From contig JAKPEO010000110.1 of assembly GCA_029551925.1 (NCBI GenBank), forward strand, positions 1 to 64,000: 64,000 bases of DNA, in the 5' to 3' direction. Under the pieces are notes generated by a model, which was not told the DNA's origin, did no database searches, and saw only the letters and a list, made by a program, of their open reading frames with translations. Both the position numbers and the translations under genes were made by a program. This DNA comes from a bacterium. GTDB lineage: Bacteria > JAGOBX01. This document shows, piece by piece, positions 1-8,954 of this stretch. The stretch's first letter is position 1; each line of letters opens with the position of its first letter.

Positions 1-839
1 TTATAATTTTTTAATCTCTCAAATATTTTTGTTTCGACTGTTTGATGGGGCGGTTTAGAAATTAAAATCACTACTTCAATATCTGCATCTTCTTCTAATG
101 CATCTAATGCTGTCAGCATACCTAATCCGCCAATTTTTTCAGATAAATCTCTGCCGCCTAAACCAATAGCATGTTTTACGCCATAACCGTTATTCGCTAA
201 TATTACTGAGACTTGCTGAATGCCAGTGCCAGACGCGCCGATTATGCCAAATGTACCAATCGGCATAGCATTAGCAAACGCTAAGCCCTTGCCGTTTATT
301 ATTGCTGTGCCGCAATCAGGTCCCATTACAATTAAACCCTTAGAATACGCTAATTCTTTTAATTCTTTTTCTTCGTCTATTGTAACATTATCGCTGAATA
401 TCATTATATTTTTTCCGGCATTTAACGCAATCTTCGCTTCGCGTTTAACAAATGGACCGGGTATAGAAAACAGCACTAAATTAGCATCGTCATATTCATT
501 CAGCGCATCTGTAATTGACGACAATTCTACTTTTGAATCGCCGCTGTCTTTATTGCTCGATTTTTGATCTAACATTTCATTAAATTTTTTATATATATTC
601 GCTATTAATTCTTCACTTTCAGCAATTACACAAATTATTATATCATTCGGTTCAGCTCTCTCGCCGTCAGTATTTATCATTTTTGTATTGCGCAATACTT
701 CCTTATTATTTTCTGTGCCCATCATTGCCGCAACATTCTGGACTCCGTCAAGTTTAGATAATTGACTCGCTATTGACATCAGCACTACGGAATCAGCGTA
801 TCGATTTTTTACTACATAATTTTTTGTTATCACTGTCAT
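1..839 (-). CDS. fdrA: FdrA family acyl-CoA synthetase-like protein (partial, N-terminal 279 residues)
   Basis: Reading the minus strand from an ATG at 839 gives an open frame that runs off the window at base 1, so the C-terminal half is missing. The start is well supported by the Shine-Dalgarno GGAGG just upstream. The frame contains the FdrA signature: an early MMGTENNKEVLRNT stretch, then the succinyl-CoA-synthetase-like segment MGPDCGTAIINGKGLAFAN followed by a Gly-rich nucleotide/CoA-binding turn (IIGASGTGIQQ) and IGLGGRDLSEKIGG. FdrA proteins are related to succinyl-CoA synthetase alpha/beta subunits and usually sit in purine, allantoin or carbamate-type catabolic clusters. The substrate is not known from this sequence. 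Downstream partners lie outside the window. It is probably the first gene of its transcript, since a promoter lies immediately upstream. Confidence 0.88.
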   Translation of the reverse strand, partial: MTVITKNYVVKNRYADSVVLMSIASQLSKLDGVQNVAAMMGTENNKEVLRNTKMINTDGERAEPNDIIICVIAESEELIANIYKKFNEMLDQKSSNKDSGDSKVELSSITDALNEYDDANLVLFSIPGPFVKREAKIALNAGKNIMIFSDNVTIDEEKELKELAYSKGLIVMGPDCGTAIINGKGLAFANAMPIGTFGIIGASGTGIQQVSVILANNGYGVKHAIGLGGRDLSEKIGGLGMLTALDALEEDADIEVVILISKPPHQTVETKIFERLKNY

Positions 840-861
840 TCGCCTCCTATTTTTTTGATAA

Positions 862-890
862 ATTGTATTTTAATTTTATCTAAAAAACAA
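862..890 (-). promoter_or_regulatory. Putative sigma-70 promoter for fdrA
   Basis: On the minus strand a TTGTTT box (885-890) and a TACAAT box (862-867) are separated by 17 bp, about 25 bp upstream of the fdrA start codon. Seen by eye only. Confidence 0.5.
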
Positions 891-896
891 TATTTT

Positions 897-2519
897 TTAT
901 TTCATTTTCAAAGGTATTAATATTATCCGATTAAATAAATTTAATATTCCATATCTTTCAAATTTCAATGTATAATATAATTTTTTGTTTTCAAAAAATT
1001 TAAAATTATTATTTGATATTATTATTTTCATTGTTCTATTGTTTTCAACGCATATTAATTTGTTACCTACAATTTTTATATCACTTAATACCCCAGAACA
1101 AAACACTGGTATTTTATTATTGCAATTATCAAAAGGAAAACAATCAGAGCATATATACGCAATATTTTTTGTTATTTCAGATAAATCAAGATTAATAATA
1201 TTATTCCAATCAAAATAATCTTCCGCTATTTCAATTTGGTTATTATTAATTTTTAATTCTGTTTTATCTTCAAATAACAACTCGATTTTCTTTCTATCTA
1301 AATTTTCAAATAATTTTAATAAAAAATAATATTCATCTGAACTAATAGGAAATTTGATTTGTAATTTTCTTAAAAATTTATTGCGCCGATGTGCCGCCGC
1401 TCTCATTATAATTCTAAAATCGTGAGTGATATTATTTTCTAATAGCCCTAATCCTAAAAATAATGAAATATTATCTTTAAAAAAAATAGAGATTTTTACA
1501 TTTCGCAAAAACACTAATTTTATAAATATCTGCGAGGTCGCTTCTGCATCAGCCAGTGCGCGATGCGCATTCGTAAGATTTACATCAAAATCTAATGATA
1601 ATGAAGATAAATCAAGACCTGTGCCTGGTTTCACTGATTGAGATAATTGCCGCGTATCATATATTTTCGGACTAAAATTAATATTAAAATATTTTTTCAA
1701 TCTATAACGAACAGCTGCTATATCAAAACTACCATTATGCACAACAATATATTTTATATCAGCGCCAGCAAAATCAATAAACATTTGCATTGCCTGCTTT
1801 ATATCAGGCGCGCTGCGCACCATATCATTTGTTATGTTAGTTAATAATTGTATATCGCGTGGGATATTTTTTTTTGGATTTACTAATGTCTGAAATTTTT
1901 TTAAAATTACGCCATTTTTAATTTTTACTGCGCCGATTTCAGTTATCTCATCTGCTGGTGTTAAACCAGTTGCTTCTAAATCATAAACAATTAATTCCTT
2001 ATTGTAGGTTTCGTCAAAACTATATAATAATCCTAATGAAAATTTAAAAATGCTCTCGCACCAAGTATTTTGTTTGATATTCCAATAATAATTTTTATCA
2101 GATATCTCTACGACTTTTTTTCGGTTTTTTTCTGAATCTAACAGCGACGGCGAATAAATCTCGAATTTGTAATTGTTAATTTTTAAACTTATAAATTCCG
2201 CGGGCGCTGTAATATCAATAATCATAACTTTCATTTTCAGAAATTCAAATAATTTTTTCAAAATCTGCACACAATAAAATAATTTTACATTATTAGTATG
2301 CTTTATAATAATCTCATTTGATGACGATAATGTTTCTCTTATAGCTGCTATAAATACATTAAAATCTTCTATAAAAAACGGATTGCTTACATTAGAATAA
2401 TCAACTGAAAAAAATTCTTTTAAATTTAGACATTCTAGCATCTTTTGGCGTGATTCAAGCAATCTGATTAATTCTTCTATCTGCACTTTATAATTATTAT
2501 CTTGGTCGTAATAAGTCAT
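897..2519 (-). CDS. DnaQ-like (DEDDh) 3'-5' exonuclease with large unrecognised flanking regions
   Basis: A 540-residue protein. Residues about 175-335 form a DEDDh exonuclease of the PolC/DnaQ epsilon type: Asp180 and Glu182 in VYDLEATG, Asp266 in HNGSFD, and His319/Asp324 in HRALADAEAT. All five metal/catalytic positions are present, so an active 3'-5' DNA or RNA exonuclease is expected. The first 175 residues and last 200 residues match nothing I recognise. They contain no helicase Walker motif and no GIY-YIG signature, which excludes DinG-like and UvrC-like fusions. It seems to be transcribed alone, with its own promoter upstream and 200 bp separating it from cmk. Proofreading, RNA turnover or repair are all possible roles. 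The exonuclease call is firm; the biological role is not. Confidence 0.85.
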   Translation of the reverse strand: MTYYDQDNNYKVQIEELIRLLESRQKMLECLNLKEFFSVDYSNVSNPFFIEDFNVFIAAIRETLSSSNEIIIKHTNNVKLFYCVQILKKLFEFLKMKVMIIDITAPAEFISLKINNYKFEIYSPSLLDSEKNRKKVVEISDKNYYWNIKQNTWCESIFKFSLGLLYSFDETYNKELIVYDLEATGLTPADEITEIGAVKIKNGVILKKFQTLVNPKKNIPRDIQLLTNITNDMVRSAPDIKQAMQMFIDFAGADIKYIVVHNGSFDIAAVRYRLKKYFNINFSPKIYDTRQLSQSVKPGTGLDLSSLSLDFDVNLTNAHRALADAEATSQIFIKLVFLRNVKISIFFKDNISLFLGLGLLENNITHDFRIIMRAAAHRRNKFLRKLQIKFPISSDEYYFLLKLFENLDRKKIELLFEDKTELKINNNQIEIAEDYFDWNNIINLDLSEITKNIAYICSDCFPFDNCNNKIPVFCSGVLSDIKIVGNKLICVENNRTMKIIISNNNFKFFENKKLYYTLKFERYGILNLFNRIILIPLKMK

Positions 2520-2552
2520 TATGTTCTTTTTATTGTTCTAAACTTATACAAA

Positions 2553-2581
2553 ATATTACTCTTATATCTAAAAAAATTCAA
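2553..2581 (-). promoter_or_regulatory. Putative promoter for the DnaQ-like exonuclease gene
   Basis: Minus-strand TTGAAT (2576-2581) and TAATAT (2553-2558) with a 17-bp spacer, about 35 bp upstream of the start codon. Confidence 0.45.
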
Positions 2582-2722
2582 GAAAAATCCTTCAAAAAAA
2601 TTGTAAAAAATCAATAGATGAAAAATAAAATCATTTGCGGTCTTTATAATTTCTGCGGCAAGATTTATTCTCAATAAAATCGCAAAGTGTTTGCTTTTTA
2701 TAGATATGCTTTTTTATAATTT

Positions 2723-3409
2723 TCATTTTTTTTTATGTGATAATTGGCTATTTAAAATTTCCAAAATTTTATTTATAACTTCATTAATCGATAGCCCAGT
2801 GGTATCTACTACTATCGCATCATCCGCTATTTTTAATGGTCCGACTTCGCGCATTTTATCTTGCCTATCGCGCTCGATTATTTCTTCTTTTAATTTTTCA
2901 AAATCAACTTGCTCATTTTTTGCTTCCAATTCTTTAATTCTACGACGCGTGCGCTCTTCTACGGATGCATCTAAATATATTTTCAAATCAGCATTAGGAA
3001 ACACTACTGTCCCAATATCCCGCCCATCCATTATTACAGAAGATGTTTTCGCAAACTCCTGCTGCTGCGCTACTAATATTTCACGCACTTTCGGTTCGCG
3101 CGCTATTTTAAATACATTATTTGTCACTTCGCGTAAACGAATATTTTCTGTAACATTTTCAGAATCAACAAAAACTTCTAATATTCCATTATTTTGCTTT
3201 AAATCTATTTTTGTTTTTTTGCAGACATCGATTATTTCTTGAGGATTATCTAAATTTATATCTGATTTCAAACACTTTAATGTCACTGCGCGATACATCG
3301 CGCCAGAATCTATATATAATATTCCTAATATATCCGCTATTTTTTTTGCTATTGTGCTTTTACCTGAACCCGCCGGACCATCTATCGCTATTACAATTTT
3401 ATTTTTCAT
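2723..3409 (-). CDS. cmk: Cytidylate kinase
   Basis: Transfers phosphate from ATP to CMP/dCMP in cytosolic pyrimidine nucleotide synthesis. The N-terminus KNKIVIAIDGPAGSGKST holds the P-loop typical of Cmk, followed by DSGAMYRAVTLKC (substrate-binding region) and VIMDGRDIGTVVFP, the classic Cmk signature. The C-terminal DTTGLSINEVINKI is also typical. I place the start at the ATG at 3409 (228 residues, normal family length). The frame is open 29 codons further upstream, but that stretch overlaps the 3' end of lipA and has no family match. The chosen start overlaps the lipA stop by 11 bases, so the two are translationally coupled. Confidence 0.95.
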   Translation of the reverse strand: MKNKIVIAIDGPAGSGKSTIAKKIADILGILYIDSGAMYRAVTLKCLKSDINLDNPQEIIDVCKKTKIDLKQNNGILEVFVDSENVTENIRLREVTNNVFKIAREPKVREILVAQQQEFAKTSSVIMDGRDIGTVVFPNADLKIYLDASVEERTRRRIKELEAKNEQVDFEKLKEEIIERDRQDKMREVGPLKIADDAIVVDTTGLSINEVINKILEILNSQLSHKKK

Positions 3410-4349
3410 TACTCGTTTGTATTCTACTACAATTTTCAGTTTTAAATAATTTATACTTATTATACGTTTCATACGAACGATACGAACTACGAACAAACAC
3501 TCCGCTTTCTACTACGGATATACCTGTATTTTCAGCATATTTTTTTAATTTTTCAAATTCATAAGGCGATAAATATTCCTTTATCGGATAATGTTTTAAT
3601 GACGGTTGAAGGTACTGACCAATTGTCAAAATATCTATTTTTAGTTCAGCTAATAAATCTATCAATTCATAACGCTCGGCTTCTGTCTCGCCTAATCCTA
3701 CCATAAAGCCGGTTTTGGTAATTACTTTTTTTTCTTTTAAATATTTCAACAATTCAATTGATGTCTGAAAATTTGACTTGCTCCTAATTTCTGGATATAA
3801 TCTTTCAACCATTTCAATATTATGATTAATTACTGCGGGCTGGGCGGCAATCAACTTATCAACTAAATATATTTTATTCATTAAATCTGGTATTAATATT
3901 TCAGTTAAAATATTAGTTTTTTTTAGATTAATCGCTATTTCGCAAAAAGAATCTATACCATAATCATCTAAATCATCACGAGTAACAGAAGTTATATTCA
4001 CATACTTGTAATTATAATAATTTGCAAGTTCAATAATTTTATTTATTTCTCTATCAAATTCAAAAAAATCCGGCGTTCCTTTATTAACATTACAAAACAA
4101 ACAATTACGCGTGCAAATATTCCCTAATATCATAAAAGTTGCTGTCGCTTTATTATAACATTCATTCTTATTAGGACATAATGCCGATTCACAGACTGTA
4201 TTCAATTTTTCAGAATTCAATTTTTTACGCATTTCTGAATTGCCATTAGAGAATACAATTTCTTTTTTCAGCCAATCAGGTTTGCGAATAAATGTTTTTT
4301 CTTGATTATCTTCAATATTTTTTTTCATTTTAATCTTACTTTTTATCAT
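3399..4349 (-). CDS. lipA: Lipoyl synthase (radical SAM)
   Basis: Inserts two sulfurs into protein-bound octanoyl chains to give lipoyl groups for 2-oxoacid dehydrogenases or the glycine cleavage system. Both iron-sulfur motifs are present: the auxiliary cluster CX4CX5C in CESALCPNKNEC and the radical-SAM CX3CX2C in CTRNCLFC. The C-terminal RSSYRS, whose serine ligates the auxiliary cluster, is also present. Length (316 residues) is normal. The first codons overlap the preceding small gene by 14 bases. No lipB or lipoate-protein ligase is visible nearby. Confidence 0.95.
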   Translation of the reverse strand: MIKSKIKMKKNIEDNQEKTFIRKPDWLKKEIVFSNGNSEMRKKLNSEKLNTVCESALCPNKNECYNKATATFMILGNICTRNCLFCNVNKGTPDFFEFDREINKIIELANYYNYKYVNITSVTRDDLDDYGIDSFCEIAINLKKTNILTEILIPDLMNKIYLVDKLIAAQPAVINHNIEMVERLYPEIRSKSNFQTSIELLKYLKEKKVITKTGFMVGLGETEAERYELIDLLAELKIDILTIGQYLQPSLKHYPIKEYLSPYEFEKLKKYAENTGISVVESGVFVRSSYRSYETYNKYKLFKTENCSRIQTSNEK

Positions 4350-4578
4350 TTTCTATTATTGTTTCTTTATCTACGCCGTAAATATTTCTAACTGGGTCGC
4401 CACTATCGCATACTCCTACAATCAAAGATAAAATAATTAATAATAAAATAAAAATAATAACTTTGGTGGCAGACGGTAAAGTCAAATAAAACCAAAATTT
4501 TTGGAATTTTTCTGAATAATAGTATTTCGGGAAAAAAACTTTTAAAATTTTTTTTATTATTCTACCAATAAAATCCAT
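4336..4578 (-). CDS. Small hypothetical membrane protein
   Basis: Eighty residues with a basic, aromatic N-terminal half (residues 1-38, many Lys, Phe and Tyr) and one hydrophobic helix at about residues 39-56, followed by a polar tail. A single-pass inner-membrane protein is likely. I do not recognise a family. It overlaps lipA by 14 bases, which argues that it is a real, co-transcribed gene. Confidence 0.6.
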   Translation of the reverse strand: MDFIGRIIKKILKVFFPKYYYSEKFQKFWFYLTLPSATKVIIFILLLIILSLIVGVCDSGDPVRNIYGVDKETIIENDKK

Positions 4579-4596
4579 TTCTAAAATAAAAAAATA

Positions 4597-5379
4597 TTAA
4601 ACTGCTAATTTTAAAATCCACATTTTGGCTTCGTCTAATTTCAGTTTTTTAAAAAACCAAATTTTATCTTCGCGTATTACAAAATGTCTTTTGTGTTTTG
4701 CCATCTTTGCATTTTGAAAAAAATCTTCGTATTTGCCAATTACCTTCTTCTGCCAATCAGCAAATTCTTGATGTTTGCCGCCGTATTTTTCTACTGACTG
4801 CGCGCTTAAATAAATCTTTTCTAAATCCTTATATTTTGCTGTTTTCAAAAAAGTATCTTTATCAAATTTTGTAAATTCCAAAACTAAATCAGGATAATCT
4901 TCGCGCAAATCTGTCTGTCTATATAAATATCCGTCTTTTATCAAGCAATAATCCGGATATACTGCGCGATATTTTTTCGCTAATGTAATATCATCGCTTT
5001 CGCTGTAAATTTTGCCGCGTCGCTCAAATAGTTCTTCTAACATATTATGCGGACAAAATGCGCCATTAGGAAACGGCGGTTTCGCAGTAAATACAAATTT
5101 AAAAAATTCGTCTTCGCTTAATTCTATTTTTTTATTTTCTGCTTTCGATATATCTTCTATTGGCAGCTCGTCTTCTTTAAATATTTCAATATATTTCTTA
5201 TCTATTTTTTCAAGTTTCAGAATATCGCTTTTCGCTTTATAAAAATAAAAACAATATAATTTTGTATCTACCTTTAATTCAAAAATATTAATGCCGTCTA
5301 TTTCTCCTAAAAAATACGCTAATTTATTATCAAACATATATGCTTGATTTTTTTCAAATTTTATTTTTTGTTCAGTCAT
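4597..5379 (-). CDS. Hypothetical protein, 260 residues
   Basis: Start supported by a GGAGC ribosome binding site. The protein is soluble-looking, rich in Lys, Glu and aromatic residues, with no signal peptide or membrane helix. A motif-like stretch KPPFPNGAFCPHN lies near residue 100. I recognise no family. It lies head-to-tail between the amidohydrolase lipoprotein gene (60 bp upstream) and the small membrane protein (19 bp downstream), so it may share their transcript. Confidence 0.7.
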   Translation of the reverse strand: MTEQKIKFEKNQAYMFDNKLAYFLGEIDGINIFELKVDTKLYCFYFYKAKSDILKLEKIDKKYIEIFKEDELPIEDISKAENKKIELSEDEFFKFVFTAKPPFPNGAFCPHNMLEELFERRGKIYSESDDITLAKKYRAVYPDYCLIKDGYLYRQTDLREDYPDLVLEFTKFDKDTFLKTAKYKDLEKIYLSAQSVEKYGGKHQEFADWQKKVIGKYEDFFQNAKMAKHKRHFVIREDKIWFFKKLKLDEAKMWILKLAV

Positions 5380-5439
5380 TTGTTTTGCTCCTTTTTTAAA
5401 TTAATTTTTAATAAATTTTTCGTTAAAATTTATTAAAAA

Positions 5440-7455
5440 TTATTCATCTTCACCTTCGTCATCGCCGCCTTTTTTTGCCGCTTTTCTATTACCACGTAAT
5501 CGTTTTGCCTCGCCTTCAACAGTTTTTCTATATTCTTTATATTCTTCTTTTGCAGTTTTATTGCGATTCTTATAAACAGCGCTGTCTCTAAACGGTTTAT
5601 TCCCTTTTTCGTATTCAGAACCCTTTCCTAATACGCTTACATACATTAAATTTGTATAACTCGTAGCTTTAGGCCAATATAATGGCGCTAATCTCGTATA
5701 ATCTTCAATATCATCCGGATATTCAAATGGCACATTTTTCTTTATATCTTCAAAACTATCAAGTAAAATTTTAAATAAATCTTTTAATGTCTGATCGCCG
5801 CGCTCGATATTATCCTCTGTTATATCAATCGCTTTATCTACGCCGTTAATTTTAAAAATTTCATAATCATTGCCTTTTTCGAATTTTTTGTAAATTTCTA
5901 AATCGCCAAACAGCGGTTGACCATCTATCATTGTAAGCATAACATCTTCTGCTTCATTCAATAGCACTGATTTATACGGGTCATCACTGCGTTTCTTCAA
6001 TACTGTAATATCTGCGCGTTTACCTTCTGTTATCGTTCCTATAAATTCATCATATCCTGAAATAATTGCAGGATTTTCTGTCATCATCAAAACAATTTGT
6101 TTAGGCGATAATAATCCTTTTAATTTTTTATGATTATATTCTGCTACAACCTTTGCTTCAAATAACATACTCGGCGAACCGCTCGGCGCCCAATCTGGCG
6201 CAAATGAAATATGCTGGAACGGCACACCGCGATCTAATGCCCCTTTTATATCTGTTGTTTTATTATAAAGCATCAAATTAGATAATGGCGACCATACTAC
6301 TTTCATACCGGCTTTCGCTATATCATTCCAATCATCACCGCGCACGCCAGTAGAATGTATACCGACAAATTCTTCTCTAAGTAAATTAAATTCCTTCATT
6401 TTTAAATATTCTTCGCGAATATCATCGTCTATGCCTTCGCAAAAATGTATTATATAGCGTTTGACATTTTTATCAAAACCAGAAATAACTTTATCACGCT
6501 TATCTTCTGCGCTGCTACCAACCCACCACATACTTACTGGCATTACTGTTTGTCTAATTGTATTCACGCCCAATAAATTTCCACCGTTTTCTACATTTCT
6601 GCATAAACCGTATGACCCCTGAAAATCGCCCATAAACCCTTGCATTGTAGTGCCGCCACCAATTAAATTGCGAATTTCACCGTATTTCGTAACTTCTATT
6701 AATAAATCCTTTTGCTTTCTACTGAAATAATTATTTATTTTTTTCCAATCAGCATAACGCGGATCGCGCGGCCAAACATTTCTGTTGGGATATATGTCAT
6801 AAGTCGGTTTCCATAGATCAAATGCGTTATAATGAACATGATTGTGCATATCTATAAAACCTGGATATATGTAATTTCCGCTTAAATCAATTAACGGCAC
6901 TTTCGCTGGCACTAAATTTTTTGAATAGTTCGCTACGCGCTTTATCTCGCCAATTAATCGCGTGCCTAATTTGCCCTTCATCTTTTGAGTGCGGTATTCT
7001 ATTATTATTACGCCGTCTTCTATTACTTTCTGCGGAGTAACTATCGTCCCCCTCAATGCTATTGGCTTAGTGAGCTTTTTTTCAACGCGTGGTTTATTAT
7101 CCGCCGGCTTGATTGTCTTTACTAATTCAGCAGTCACAGAATTTTTTAATTTCAAAAAGGTCGGACCATCTACATAATTTCCAGTAAAATCGCTTTCTTT
7201 ATCGCCGGGATTATCTGGCAATTCCTTATATTCTACGTTCGTCTTTGGTATATCTACCTTTTCAGTGACAATTTCTTCTCCTTCTTCATTGTCGCCGGCA
7301 TCTCCTTGTTTCACTTCCGATTTACTGCTCTTGGACTTTAACGATTTTAATGATTCATCTACTTGCTTGCTTTCTTCTTTTTTAGAACAAGAAAATACAA
7401 ACAATAATATTAACAGCGCAATTAATATTTTTTTGACTGTATAAATTTTGTTCAT
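5440..7455 (-). CDS. Lipoprotein of the amidohydrolase superfamily
   Basis: Start supported by AAGGAGA. Residues 1-23 form a signal peptide ending in a lipobox (LLFVFSC, Cys23), so the mature protein should be lipid-anchored outside the cytoplasm. A charged low-complexity linker rich in Lys, Ser and Glu follows. Then comes an imidazolonepropionase/dihydroorotase-type amidohydrolase barrel: the beta-sandwich start RGTIVTPQKVIEDGVIIIE, the metal motif GFIDMHNHVHYN, later HSTGVRGDDW, and the C-terminal GTITEGKRADITVLKK that closes the fold. The C-terminal 160 residues are an unrecognised extension ending in a basic then acidic tail. The substrate is unknown; hydrolysis of a C-N bond in a periplasmic compound is inferred. 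Confidence 0.82.
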   Translation of the reverse strand: MNKIYTVKKILIALLILLFVFSCSKKEESKQVDESLKSLKSKSSKSEVKQGDAGDNEEGEEIVTEKVDIPKTNVEYKELPDNPGDKESDFTGNYVDGPTFLKLKNSVTAELVKTIKPADNKPRVEKKLTKPIALRGTIVTPQKVIEDGVIIIEYRTQKMKGKLGTRLIGEIKRVANYSKNLVPAKVPLIDLSGNYIYPGFIDMHNHVHYNAFDLWKPTYDIYPNRNVWPRDPRYADWKKINNYFSRKQKDLLIEVTKYGEIRNLIGGGTTMQGFMGDFQGSYGLCRNVENGGNLLGVNTIRQTVMPVSMWWVGSSAEDKRDKVISGFDKNVKRYIIHFCEGIDDDIREEYLKMKEFNLLREEFVGIHSTGVRGDDWNDIAKAGMKVVWSPLSNLMLYNKTTDIKGALDRGVPFQHISFAPDWAPSGSPSMLFEAKVVAEYNHKKLKGLLSPKQIVLMMTENPAIISGYDEFIGTITEGKRADITVLKKRSDDPYKSVLLNEAEDVMLTMIDGQPLFGDLEIYKKFEKGNDYEIFKINGVDKAIDITEDNIERGDQTLKDLFKILLDSFEDIKKNVPFEYPDDIEDYTRLAPLYWPKATSYTNLMYVSVLGKGSEYEKGNKPFRDSAVYKNRNKTAKEEYKEYRKTVEGEAKRLRGNRKAAKKGGDDEGEDE

Positions 7456-7483
7456 TTTTTAGTCTCCTTAATTAGTTAGTTTT

Positions 7484-8161
7484 TTAATCAAATGCTGAAT
7501 CATACAAATCTTTAAATTTTAAAAAATCCGGCTCAAATATTTTAGACGAAATTTTATCGTTTATTCGAAACACCTTAAAATTTATATTAAATTCCTGCTT
7601 TTGATTCTTTTCGGTTATCACGCTTTTTATCGTCTTTAAATCATAATTATTTGCAAATACTATCTCTATATTTTCTCGTTTATTTTTAGATTCTAAATTT
7701 ATTATATAATCATTATTTTTTTTGACAATATTTTTTATATCGTAATCTTTTAGTAATTCGCTTAATTTATAATATTCTAAAATTTGATTTTGCATTTTAA
7801 AATTCTTTAATTCATTTGATGAAAGTTGTTTTACATTATTCACAATCAGCATATTTGAAGAATGATAATGCACATAAAAAGTATCGCCTAAAATCAAAGT
7901 GGTCATTGTATCGCTACCGTCTTCCACTATTTTTTTGATTTTTTCTCTGTCTTTCCAATAAAACACTTTTAGATTTACAGAACGATTATCCTGATCATAT
8001 CCGTTTGTATCTATATCTGTATATAATGTTTTTATACTTTTTAATTTTTGTTCTACTGATTTTATAAATTGATCAACTTTTATTTTTTCTTCGGCATATA
8101 GACAATCAAAACTTAAAAAAAAAATAATGAAGAATATTAATACTAAATATTTTACTTGCAT
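7484..8161 (-). CDS. LolA-like outer-membrane lipoprotein carrier
   Basis: 225 residues with an N-terminal signal peptide (cleavage expected near FDCLYAEE). The mature part has the alternating beta pattern of LolA/LolB-fold proteins: VDQFIKSVEQKLKSIKTLYTDI at the start, then VNLKVFYWKDREKIKKIV, then a C-terminal KSVITEKNQKQEFNINFKVF strand. LolA ferries lipoproteins across the periplasm. Family assignment rests on layout and weak motifs, so it could instead be another DUF4292/MucB-like periplasmic protein. It lies just upstream (by transcription) of a lipoprotein gene, which fits an envelope role. Confidence 0.6.
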   Translation of the reverse strand: MQVKYLVLIFFIIFFLSFDCLYAEEKIKVDQFIKSVEQKLKSIKTLYTDIDTNGYDQDNRSVNLKVFYWKDREKIKKIVEDGSDTMTTLILGDTFYVHYHSSNMLIVNNVKQLSSNELKNFKMQNQILEYYKLSELLKDYDIKNIVKKNNDYIINLESKNKRENIEIVFANNYDLKTIKSVITEKNQKQEFNINFKVFRINDKISSKIFEPDFLKFKDLYDSAFD

Positions 8162-8172
8162 TATAACTTTTT

Positions 8173-8925
8173 TTATACGCTGTGTAAAAAAATCAATGAC
8201 GCTGTGTAATCTTTTTCTAAAAAATTAAATTTTATCGATACTTGATGAAGTTTAATTTTATCGTTCGTTTCAATATATTTATCGTGCAGCACTACCGGCG
8301 ATTTAATATCGCATTTTACGCCCATATTATTTGACAAAATTGTGGTTGTATTGCCTAATACTATATTCGCAAATTCTTTTAAAGCTTCTACCACGCTTTC
8401 TTCGTCAATTACTTCAATTTCAGCAAATGACCACATTTGCGCCGCTACTAATTTCCGCAAATTTTCATCAAAACTCAAAATAGCAGAACCGGATATTTCG
8501 CCTATTACACTTACTACTATCGAATTATAAAAATGATATTTATCTATATCGTGTATTTCATAATTTATATTAGTTAATTCCGCTTTTAATGTTGACTGCA
8601 ATACTCTACTCACTGCGCGCGCTACTGCAAGTTCAAATTTCTTCATTATTTGCATTTGCACTGCTGCATCTATTTTCTTTTTAACATTCGGCTTTAAATC
8701 TAAAAAATACATCTTTAATTGATATGTCCGCAGTTTTATCTGCACGCATTCTTTTACTTCTGCTTTGAGTATCTCTTCGCCGGTAATTTCAGGGATTTTA
8801 ATATCATAGAAAAAATTTTCTATAAAATTTCTATCGCTGATAACTTCAATATAATCGCGATGCATTGCTGTTATTTCAGCGTCAACAAATTCTGATTTCT
8901 GACGAATTTGAATTTTTATGCCCAT
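8173..8925 (-). CDS. CheX/CheC-like phosphatase with an N-terminal extension
   Basis: The C-terminal 140 residues fit the CheX/CheC fold: SVIGEISGSAILSFDENL (core strand pair), then the helix EALKEFANIVLGNTTTILSN, where Glu and Asn spaced as ExxN are the catalytic pair that removes phosphate from CheY-type receivers, and VKCDIKSPVVLHD. The N-terminal 100 residues (beta-rich, beginning MGIKIQIRQKSEFVDAEITA) look like a small PilZ-like barrel, but I cannot confirm this. The role is likely damping of a chemotaxis or twitching response regulator. The nearest related genes here are the distant pilus and chemoreceptor genes at 56-64 kb. The ribosome binding site is weak or distant. Confidence 0.65.
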   Translation of the reverse strand: MGIKIQIRQKSEFVDAEITAMHRDYIEVISDRNFIENFFYDIKIPEITGEEILKAEVKECVQIKLRTYQLKMYFLDLKPNVKKKIDAAVQMQIMKKFELAVARAVSRVLQSTLKAELTNINYEIHDIDKYHFYNSIVVSVIGEISGSAILSFDENLRKLVAAQMWSFAEIEVIDEESVVEALKEFANIVLGNTTTILSNNMGVKCDIKSPVVLHDKYIETNDKIKLHQVSIKFNFLEKDYTASLIFLHSV

Positions 8926-8954
8926 AATGCTAAAAAAATTACCTCAAAATTTAA

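Noticed and set aside
220-567. Plus-strand 115-codon open frame
   Set aside because: It is the antisense shadow of fdrA; the minus strand carries clear FdrA motifs and a strong ribosome binding site.
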